Shown here in pieces: positions 8,421 through 13,412 of a DNA stretch of 13,412 bases. The stretch's first letter is position 1, and every line of letters begins with the position of its first letter. A program made the position numbers and the translations under genes. Source of the DNA: Acidobacteria bacterium UBA823 (lineage in GTDB: Bacteria > Acidobacteriota > Vicinamibacteria > Vicinamibacterales > UBA823); contig DBHR01000080.1 in assembly GCA_002296225.1 (NCBI GenBank), forward strand, positions 83,095 to 96,506, given 5' to 3'. The notes under the pieces were generated by a model, which was given only the letters and a program-made list of their open reading frames with translations, was not told the origin of the DNA and did no database searches.

Positions 8421-8747
8421 TGAACGTGTGCGCCACCAGAGCCCGTCGCCTCATCACGCTCTGGTCCATGGTGTCTATTGAGACGCTCGTCGCTGGTAGG
8501 GCACGGTGGTCCCACGCTATCAGGATTTCAACAGAACGACGCTCGGCGCTACTGGGCCAGCGAGCTGAATCTATTAGCCGATGGGTTTGGGCATGGTAGA
8601 AGAGAGTTTCGAGGAATAGCAGTTTTACGTGGCAGTCCACAATGCCTACCGGCCAGTCTCTGGTGGCTCGCTGAAGCTGATGGAGGAGTTGATCGCCCTC
8701 TCCGTTTCTGATGACAAATCGGGCGCGTGTACACCGGATATGAGTTG
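8421..8747 (+). other. Non-coding gap inside the pur operon (purF-purM)
   Basis: A 327-base stretch separates purF from the preferred purM start, while most other junctions in the run are overlaps or a few dozen bases. Short open frames exist (a 60-codon GTG frame beginning at 8417 and a 77-codon frame at 8478), but their arginine- and tryptophan-rich translations resemble no family I know, so I do not call a gene. The stretch holds an inverted repeat at 8435-8465. I see no convincing -35/-10 pair, riboswitch or mobile-element remnant. It could be a degraded gene, an intra-operon regulatory region or a leader for purM. Confidence 0.5.
8435..8465 (+). repeat. Inverted repeat just after purF
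   Basis: ACCAGAGC (8435-8442) and GCTCTGGT (8458-8465) form a perfect 8-base-pair stem with a 15-base loop, 14 bases after the purF stop. No T-tract follows, so it is not a standard Rho-independent terminator. It could slow 3' exonucleases or help partial termination, but chance cannot be excluded. Confidence 0.4.
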
Positions 8748-9782
8748 ATGGTTGATTACAGGGAATCGGGGGTCGATATTGATGCCGGCAACGAGGCGGT
8801 TCGCCGCATCCGCGAACTGGCGCGCGGGACGTTCACCCCTGGCGTCCTGTCGGACATCGGATCGTTCGGCGGCCTGTTTCGGCCTGACACCGACGGAATG
8901 CGCGAACCGGTGCTGGTATCCAGCGCCGATGGGGTCGGGACGAAGCTCAAGGTGGCGTTCTTAGCCGGTCGACACAACACCGTCGGCATTGACCTCGTTA
9001 ACCACTGCGTGAACGACATTCTGGTGCAAGGGGCGCGCCCTTTGTTTTTCCTCGACTACTTGGCAACGGGCTGTCTCGTGCCAGACGTAATCGCTCTGGT
9101 GGTCGAGGGGATGGCGATCGCCTGTCGTGAGAACGGCTGCGCACTACTCGGCGGTGAAACTGCCGAGATGCCTGGTTTCTACGCTGACGGCGAGTATGAC
9201 TTGGCCGGATTTATCGTTGGCGTCGTGGACCGAGAGCGACTGCTCGACGGTCGGACGATCGCAAAAGGCGACCGTCTCGTCGGTCTCTCGTCCTCCGGCT
9301 TACACACTAATGGATACTCCCTAGCCCGCCGGGTCGTCTTCGACAAGCTCGGACTTGATGTGAAGGACCACCTGAGCGAGGTCGGCTACACGGTGGGCGA
9401 TGCTCTGCTGAGCCCTCACCGATCCTACGCGCGCTTGGTCAGTCCGCTGCTCGACAGTGGGCTGGTGAAAGGGTTGGTGCACGTCACGGGCGGCGGCATG
9501 ACGGAAAATCTTCCGCGCGTACTACCGCTAGGAACCGCGGCGATTGTCGACCGAACTGCCTGGACCATACCGCCGATCTTTACCTGGCTGCAGCAGGCGG
9601 GTGGTATTACAGACGACGAGATGTTTCGTACGTTCAACATGGGCATTGGGCTAATCGCGATTGTAGATTCCGCGAAGGTTAACCTGGTACTCGATCAGCT
9701 CGCCGGGCAAAATGAAACGGCTGCGGTCGTCATCGGCGAGATCGTATCGGGTAATCGTCTGGTGACCTACACCCAAGAATGA
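8748..9782 (+). CDS. purM: Phosphoribosylformylglycinamidine cyclo-ligase (AIR synthetase)
   Basis: PurM closes the imidazole ring: FGAM + ATP gives AIR, ADP and phosphate. From ATG 8748 it has 344 residues, almost exactly the length of the Bacillus and E. coli enzymes, and starts as the family does (YRESGVDIDAGNEAVRRI). Motifs numbered from this start are SSADGVGTK with the ATP-loop region (58-66), NHCVNDIL (85-92), LGGETAEMPGFY (134-145), and GLSSSGLHTNGYSL further on. These are the ATP-grasp-unrelated PurM/PurL superfamily blocks. A GTG at 8727 would add seven residues that do not look conserved; GGAT about 10 bases before 8748 is the only weak ribosome-binding hint. Its TGA overlaps the purN ATG by 4 bases, coupling the two genes. 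Confidence 0.96.
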   Translation: MVDYRESGVDIDAGNEAVRRIRELARGTFTPGVLSDIGSFGGLFRPDTDGMREPVLVSSADGVGTKLKVAFLAGRHNTVGIDLVNHCVNDILVQGARPLFFLDYLATGCLVPDVIALVVEGMAIACRENGCALLGGETAEMPGFYADGEYDLAGFIVGVVDRERLLDGRTIAKGDRLVGLSSSGLHTNGYSLARRVVFDKLGLDVKDHLSEVGYTVGDALLSPHRSYARLVSPLLDSGLVKGLVHVTGGGMTENLPRVLPLGTAAIVDRTAWTIPPIFTWLQQAGGITDDEMFRTFNMGIGLIAIVDSAKVNLVLDQLAGQNETAAVVIGEIVSGNRLVTYTQE

Positions 9783-10396
9783 CTGCTCTCAACCGGCGTC
9801 TCGGCGTGCTGATTTCAGGGCGCGGAAGCAACCTGCAGGCGATTATGGATGCGATTGCGGACAATCGACTGGACGCAACGATTTCGGTTGTTATTTCGAA
9901 CCGTGCGGAGGCTGCAGGACTCGCGCGCGCCCGCGCTACAGGAATCGATACGGTCTACCTCAACCACCGCGCCCATCCAGATCGAGAATCCTACGACCGT
10001 CTACTCGCATCCGAACTTCACAAGCGCGAGGTGGGGCTTGTCTGTCTGGCCGGGTTTATGAGGCTATTGAGCCCGGTGTTTCTTAACGCATTCCCGAATG
10101 CGGTACTTAATGTCCATCCGTCCTTACTCCCTGCGTTTCCCGGACTCGATGCGCAACGTCAGGCCTGGGAACACGGCGTTAAGGTGACGGGGGCGACCGT
10201 GCATTTTGTAGACGCCGATCTCGATGCCGGTCCGATCGTTGCCCAAGCCACCGTGCCCGTATGTCACGACGACACACCCGAGACGCTCGCAGCGCGCATT
10301 CTTCCCGAGGAGCACCGGATCTATCCCGAGGCGATTGCCCGCGTACTTGACGGTGCTTGGACTGTATCCGGGAGGCGCGTCGTCACGCCGACCTAG
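9779..10396 (+). CDS. purN: Phosphoribosylglycinamide formyltransferase, folate-dependent
   Basis: PurN transfers a formyl group from 10-formyltetrahydrofolate to GAR, giving FGAR (step three). It has 205 residues, the normal size. GVLISGRGSNLQAI near the N-terminus is the phosphate-binding segment. The catalytic Asn111 and His113 lie in LNVHPSLLPAFPG, and Asp149 in DADLDAGPIVAQ; each is five residues past its E. coli counterpart (N106, H108, D144). The start overlaps the purM stop (ATGA). It is the last pur gene. A 191-base gap (10397-10587) follows before a convergent gene. That gap has only a weak 6-bp inverted repeat (TCGGTT/AACCGA, 10404-10429) and no T-tract, so the operon terminator is not evident. 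purH and purD, which follow purN in Bacillus, are not here. Confidence 0.97.
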   Translation: MTALNRRLGVLISGRGSNLQAIMDAIADNRLDATISVVISNRAEAAGLARARATGIDTVYLNHRAHPDRESYDRLLASELHKREVGLVCLAGFMRLLSPVFLNAFPNAVLNVHPSLLPAFPGLDAQRQAWEHGVKVTGATVHFVDADLDAGPIVAQATVPVCHDDTPETLAARILPEEHRIYPEAIARVLDGAWTVSGRRVVTPT

Positions 10397-10587
10397 TTAT
10401 CCCTCGGTTCTACCGCGTGGCCCAACCGAACGCGTTTATCGTCAGCGCAACCAGAATTGCCCACTAGCAAATTATGAGATCGGTGGACGCGACGACAACT
10501 ACTCCACTCTAATGGGCGCGGTCAGCAGGCTGCGGATTGTAGAACTATGGTCATTGAAGGAGTCTTGATGGTGCCACGTCTGTGAGT

Positions 10588-11433
10588 TCAGATGTCGGAA
10601 AGCGGTTCTAGGCTAAGTATGGCGACCTCGGGCGGACAGTTTAGACGAAACGGCACGTAGACCGTGCCGATACCGCGGCTGACGAACAATGTTGTGTTCT
10701 CGCGTCTGAGGACACCCGCTGCGATCGGAAATTTCCGCGCCGCGATAGCGCCGAGCCCCGGGAGGATGATCTGGCCGCCATGGGTATGCCCCGACAGGAC
10801 GATGGGCACGTCAAGGGCCGCCGCCTCGATGATCCGACGGGGGTCGTGGGCGAGGAGAATCGCCGGTCGGACGGCGCCGCTTAACAGCTGGGTCAGTGCG
10901 TTCGCCTGGCGGGTCCAGAATCTTAAGCCGACCAGCTCCAGCGGCTCGCCGGCGATCTTGATGCGGGTCCGATCATCCATCAGGACCTCGAACCCCTGAG
11001 CCGTCAGCGCGGCTGGCATCAAGCGTTCGTCGTCGTGGTTGCCAAGAATGGCGAACACGCCATGCGGCGCTGTCAGTGGGGCGAGCGCATCCGCTACGTC
11101 GTCAACGTATTGGGGATTGCCCCAGGTCACATAGTCGCCGCCGAGAATGATCAAGTCCGGCCGTTCCGCCATCATCATTGCAACGGCTGTTTCGATATCC
11201 TCGCGAGGCACGGTGAAGCTTCGGTGCAAGTCAGTCATTAGGCCGATGCGCAGCCCTGATAGTGCTTCCGGGAATCCCGATGCGGGGATGGTCGTGCGAG
11301 TGACTTCGAGATGTTGCCGCTCGTACAGGCAGCTGTAAGCACCAGTACCCGCGAAACCGCCGACGCCGGTGACGATGAGGGCTTTCATAGCGGACCGGCG
11401 ACTAATACGGCTCGCCTCGGGGGGCTTGGCCAC
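10588..11433 (-). CDS. Calcineurin-like metallophosphoesterase (YkuE/YaeI-like) with Tat-like N-terminus
   Basis: A 281-residue metallophosphoesterase with the complete dinuclear metal set: D68 and H70 in MTDLH, D100 in LGGDYV, N132 and H133 in GNHDDE, H196 in LAHDP, and H216 and H218 in SGHTHGGQ. This motif spacing and the GHTHGGQI form are typical of the YkuE/YaeI group, some members of which cleave phosphodiester or pyrophosphate bonds in lipid-linked substrates such as UDP-diacylglucosamine. The substrate here is unknown. Residues 10-33 (ISRRSAMKALI, then a glycine-rich hydrophobic stretch) look like a twin-arginine signal or signal anchor, suggesting action at or outside the cytoplasmic membrane. 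That depends on the GTG start at 11433; the ATG at 11388 (residue 16) would drop the arginine pair. No good Shine-Dalgarno precedes the GTG. The gene is convergent with purN and divergent from tyrS. Confidence 0.9.
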   Translation of the reverse strand: MAKPPEASRISRRSAMKALIVTGVGGFAGTGAYSCLYERQHLEVTRTTIPASGFPEALSGLRIGLMTDLHRSFTVPREDIETAVAMMMAERPDLIILGGDYVTWGNPQYVDDVADALAPLTAPHGVFAILGNHDDERLMPAALTAQGFEVLMDDRTRIKIAGEPLELVGLRFWTRQANALTQLLSGAVRPAILLAHDPRRIIEAAALDVPIVLSGHTHGGQIILPGLGAIAARKFPIAAGVLRRENTTLFVSRGIGTVYVPFRLNCPPEVAILSLEPLSDI

Positions 11434-11460
11434 GGCGTTAGTTATATATTAGTAGGGTCC
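11434..11460. promoter_or_regulatory. Compact AT-rich divergent intergenic region (metallophosphoesterase / tyrS)
   Basis: Only 27 bases separate the two divergent start codons, and the centre (GTTATATATTAGTA) is strikingly AT-rich against a GC-rich background. TATATT (11445-11450) could be a -10 for tyrS; transcription would then start a few bases before the ATG, giving a leaderless or near-leaderless mRNA. On the other strand TAATAT-like hexamers could serve the metallophosphoesterase. No good -35 is found on either strand. A weak TAGGG lies 3 bases before the tyrS ATG. Confidence 0.35.
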
Positions 11461-12666
11461 ATGACGCTAGATGAACAGGTCAAGTATCTAACGAAGGGTT
11501 GCGTGGATGTCATTCGCGCCGCGGATTTGCGCGCGCGGCTTGAGCGTGCACATCAGCAAGGCCGGCCGCTCGTCGTGAAGGTCGGGTTCGACCCGACCTC
11601 GCCCGATCTTCACCTAGGCCACACTGTGCTCATACGGAAGATGAAGCACTTCCAGGATCTCGGACACACCGTGATCTTCGTGGTCGGCGACTTCACTGCT
11701 CTCATCGGTGACCCGACCGGACGTTCGAAGACTCGCCCACCGCTGTCACGCGAACAAATCGCAGACAACGCTGAGACTTACAAGACTCAGGTGTTCAAGC
11801 TCCTCGATCCAGAGAAGACCGTCGTCGATTTTAATAGTCGATGGCTCGGCGCGCTTGCCAGCGAGGACTGGGTCCGGCTCGCGGCGCGATATAACGTCGC
11901 CCAGATGCTTGAGCGGCGTGATTTCCGGCAGCGCTACGACAAAGGGCAGCCAATTGCGATCCACGAGTTCTTGTACCCGCTTGCACAGGCCTATGATTCA
12001 GTCTTCTTGAAGACCGACGTAGAGTTGGGTGGCACCGACCAACTTTTCAACCTGAACGTCGGTCGCGACATCATGCCATCGTTCGACCTCGAGGCTCAGG
12101 TTGTGATGACTGTGCCGCTGCTAGTGGGCCTTGATGGTGCAGAGAAGATGACGAAGTCGACGGGCAACTACGTTGGCATCACTGAGTCATCAGTCGAGAT
12201 GTTCGGCAAGCTGATGTCGATCTCCGATGAGTTAATGTGGGTCTACTACGAGCTCCTAACCGATGACTCGGTCGAGGAAATCGAGGGGCTCAAAGCGCGC
12301 GTAAACGACGGCAACCTGCACCCGAAGCAGGCGAAGGTCGACCTAGCGAGGCGGGTCGTCACGGACTTTCACGCTGCGGCTGAGGCGGAGAAGGCGGCTG
12401 TGGAGTTCGATCGGGTGTACGCACGGGGTGGGCAGCCGGCGGATATCCCAGAATTCAGACTGGAGCTTGCCGGCGAGTGGAAACCGCTCAATCGGATCAT
12501 GGTTGATGTCTCAATGGCGAGTTCTGCTAGTGCCGCCACGCGAAAAATCTCCAGCGGTGCGGTGTTGATTGATGGCGTGAAAATTTTGAATCGGCATTGG
12601 AAGCCGGTGTCCGGTGAGTATCTCATTCAGGTAGGCCGACGCTTCGCGCGGCTACTGGTCCGATAG
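11461..12666 (+). CDS. tyrS: Tyrosyl-tRNA synthetase
   Basis: TyrS attaches tyrosine to tRNA-Tyr (class I synthetase, cytoplasmic dimer). From ATG 11461 it has 401 residues. The Rossmann catalytic domain shows VGFDPTSPDLHLGH with the HIGH-type motif HLGH at 51-54, GDFTALIGDPTGRS (76-89), the substrate block VELGGTDQLFN (187-197) and a KMSKS variant KMTKS at 229-233, followed by STGN. The C-terminal S4 RNA-binding domain spans about 343-401 (SSASAATRKISSGAVLIDG). HLGH with a KMxKS-type loop indicates the TyrZ-like bacterial clade rather than the E. coli TyrS clade, which has KFGKS. The frame is open 150 bases upstream, but those codons run antisense through the metallophosphoesterase and do not resemble TyrRS; MTLDEQVKYLTKG is the usual N-terminus. 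No T-box leader can fit in the 27-base upstream gap. Confidence 0.97.
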   Translation: MTLDEQVKYLTKGCVDVIRAADLRARLERAHQQGRPLVVKVGFDPTSPDLHLGHTVLIRKMKHFQDLGHTVIFVVGDFTALIGDPTGRSKTRPPLSREQIADNAETYKTQVFKLLDPEKTVVDFNSRWLGALASEDWVRLAARYNVAQMLERRDFRQRYDKGQPIAIHEFLYPLAQAYDSVFLKTDVELGGTDQLFNLNVGRDIMPSFDLEAQVVMTVPLLVGLDGAEKMTKSTGNYVGITESSVEMFGKLMSISDELMWVYYELLTDDSVEEIEGLKARVNDGNLHPKQAKVDLARRVVTDFHAAAEAEKAAVEFDRVYARGGQPADIPEFRLELAGEWKPLNRIMVDVSMASSASAATRKISSGAVLIDGVKILNRHWKPVSGEYLIQVGRRFARLLVR

Positions 12667-12723
12667 GAAGCGTAGCCTGGGTCGCAATCGCTTTGCGGGA
12701 AGGCTTCCGCTTCAGCACATTTA

Positions 12724-12744
12724 CAGGTCACAACTCGTGACCTG
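12724..12744 (+). terminator. Inverted repeat after tyrS, possible terminator
   Basis: CAGGTCAC (12724-12731) and GTGACCTG (12737-12744) form a perfect 8-bp stem with a 5-base loop, 57 bases after the tyrS stop. No T-tract follows on either strand, so it is at best an imperfect intrinsic terminator separating tyrS from the rRNA promoter 45 bases on. A protein-binding palindrome is the alternative. Confidence 0.35.
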
Positions 12745-12788
12745 GAGGCCGCGACCAAAAGAAAGGCACCGTTATTGCGCGTAAATTG

Positions 12789-12817
12789 TTGACAGCCAAA
12801 CGAACCTCTAGTAACCT
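12789..12817 (+). promoter_or_regulatory. Candidate rRNA operon promoter
   Basis: A perfect -35 TTGACA (12789-12794) is followed at 17 bases by TAACCT (12812-12817), a modest -10 match (3 of 6). The bases upstream (AAAAGAAA and GTAAATTG) are A/T-rich and could act as an UP element. It sits about 65 bases before boxA and about 340 before the 16S 5' end, the expected place for an rrn promoter. The -35 is convincing; the exact -10 is not. Confidence 0.6.
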
Positions 12818-12881
12818 TTCACGGTTCTCCTGGAGACGGGAGGAGGGGCCTTGCCCCTGCCGAGGAGTTCTCGGCGCTTGG

Positions 12882-12894
12882 GTTCTTTGAAAAC
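12882..12894 (+). promoter_or_regulatory. rRNA boxA antitermination element
   Basis: GTTCTTTGAAAAC, continuing into TAGATAG, closely matches the boxA element of rRNA leaders (Bacillus TGTTCTTTGAAAACT; E. coli TGCTCTTTAACA). The transcript is bound by NusB/NusE (S10), letting RNA polymerase pass Rho-dependent and other stop signals in the untranslated operon. A small GCCGAG/CTCGGC hairpin lies 6 bases upstream, in the position of boxB in E. coli rrn leaders. Confidence 0.85.
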
Positions 12895-13112
12895 TAGATA
12901 GAACGTGCAAGCACTACGTCACGACGAAGCCGCGTGCCTTCGGGTGCGAGGCGGAGTCGGACAGCCCGTCAAGTATCAGCTGAAGTGTTGATGCCTTTGT
13001 CGCACATTGTCCGGTTCATCGGCTGATGGACGATGGTCGCGGATCACTTCACGACTGAACGTAATGACGCAGGAGCCAATATCAATAGGCGCTTGTGTTT
13101 GAGCAGTTGCTT

Positions 13113-13154
13113 GCCGAGCCGATCTTCTGATCGGGGAGGCGGCATCCGTTTTTT
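13113..13154 (+). other. Terminator-like hairpin directly before 16S rRNA
   Basis: GCCG (13113-13116) and CGGC (13140-13143) enclose a perfect 6-bp stem CCGATC/GATCGG with a TTCT loop (13119-13134). After five more bases a run of six T (13149-13154) ends exactly where mature 16S should begin. Hairpin plus T-run resembles an intrinsic terminator, though the 5-base gap and internal bulges weaken it. It may instead be part of the leader fold used in 16S processing. Confidence 0.4.

Positions 13155-13412
<258 letters not shown>

Larger units (their letters stand above)
12824..13154 (+). ncRNA. 16S rRNA precursor leader
   Basis: This roughly 330-base stretch without a gene is the transcribed leader of the rRNA operon. 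It holds several short hairpins: GGGGC/GCCCC (12845-12857); a 6-bp stem GCCGAG/CTCGGC (12859-12875) just before boxA; a TTCG-tetraloop stem with two G-U pairs (12933-12948); and the structured element at 13113-13143 just before the mature 16S. It is expected to be trimmed during rRNA maturation; its 3' processing partner lies beyond the window. The 5' boundary is inferred from the predicted promoter. No tRNA is present. Confidence 0.6.

Noticed and set aside
10397..10587. Bidirectional terminator between purN and the metallophosphoesterase
   Set aside because: Only a 6-bp stem with a 14-base loop (10404-10429) and no T- or A-run on either side.
11311..11460. Upstream extension of the tyrS frame
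   Set aside because: It runs antisense through the metallophosphoesterase start region and does not resemble TyrRS; the usual N-terminus begins at ATG 11461.
12667..12788. tRNA gene between tyrS and the rRNA operon
   Set aside because: No T-loop GTTCGA-type motif or cloverleaf arms; only short hairpins (12683-12697, 12724-12744) are present.
12728..12910. A 60-codon reverse-strand frame across the rRNA promoter and boxA
   Set aside because: It covers the -35 hexamer and boxA, and its translation resembles no known family.

Overview
The window is a GC-rich bacterial chromosomal segment made up almost entirely of housekeeping genes. It ends in the first ~258 bases of a 16S rRNA gene. The 16S start (AGAATCAACGCTGGCGGCG, then GTGCCTAACACATGC) and the gene content suggest Acidobacteriota, or a close relative. 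That assignment is from memory of sequence style and was not searched. The tyrosyl-tRNA synthetase and the three-part PurS/PurQ/PurL enzyme are bacterial types and fit this.

Layout. Bases 1-168 hold no gene I can support, but contain a good sigma-70-like promoter (47-75). From 169 to 10396 nine genes run on the + strand: an M16 zinc protease, a WalJ/YycJ-type metallo-beta-lactamase-fold hydrolase, then purB, purS, purQ, purL, purF, purM and purN. Most junctions overlap by 4 bases (ATGA or GTGA) or are short, so this reads as one operon. The exception is a 327-base non-coding stretch between purF and purM. A metallophosphoesterase with a Tat-like N-terminus lies convergently on the - strand (10588-11433), 191 bases after purN; I see no clear terminator in that gap. 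It is divergent from tyrS (11461-12666, +) across only 27 AT-rich bases. After tyrS come an inverted repeat, an rRNA promoter (TTGACA), a boxA antitermination element, a long structured leader and the 5' part of 16S rRNA.

How the genes work together. The pur genes cover PRPP amidotransferase (PurF), GAR formylation (PurN), FGAM synthesis (PurS, PurQ, PurL), AIR synthesis (PurM) and the two adenylosuccinate lyase steps (PurB). The relative order B-S-Q-L-F-M-N is that of the Bacillus subtilis pur operon. purC, purD, purE, purK and purH are absent here and must lie elsewhere if the pathway is complete. The M16 protease and WalJ-type hydrolase at the front appear to share the transcript but have no obvious role in purine synthesis.

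I found no mobile element, CRISPR array, phage gene, tRNA or defence system, and nothing that looks like a new biological system. The points worth a second look are small: a possible ATT start codon for the WalJ-like gene, the gap inside the pur operon, the compact divergent promoter region, and a terminator-like hairpin immediately before the 16S gene.
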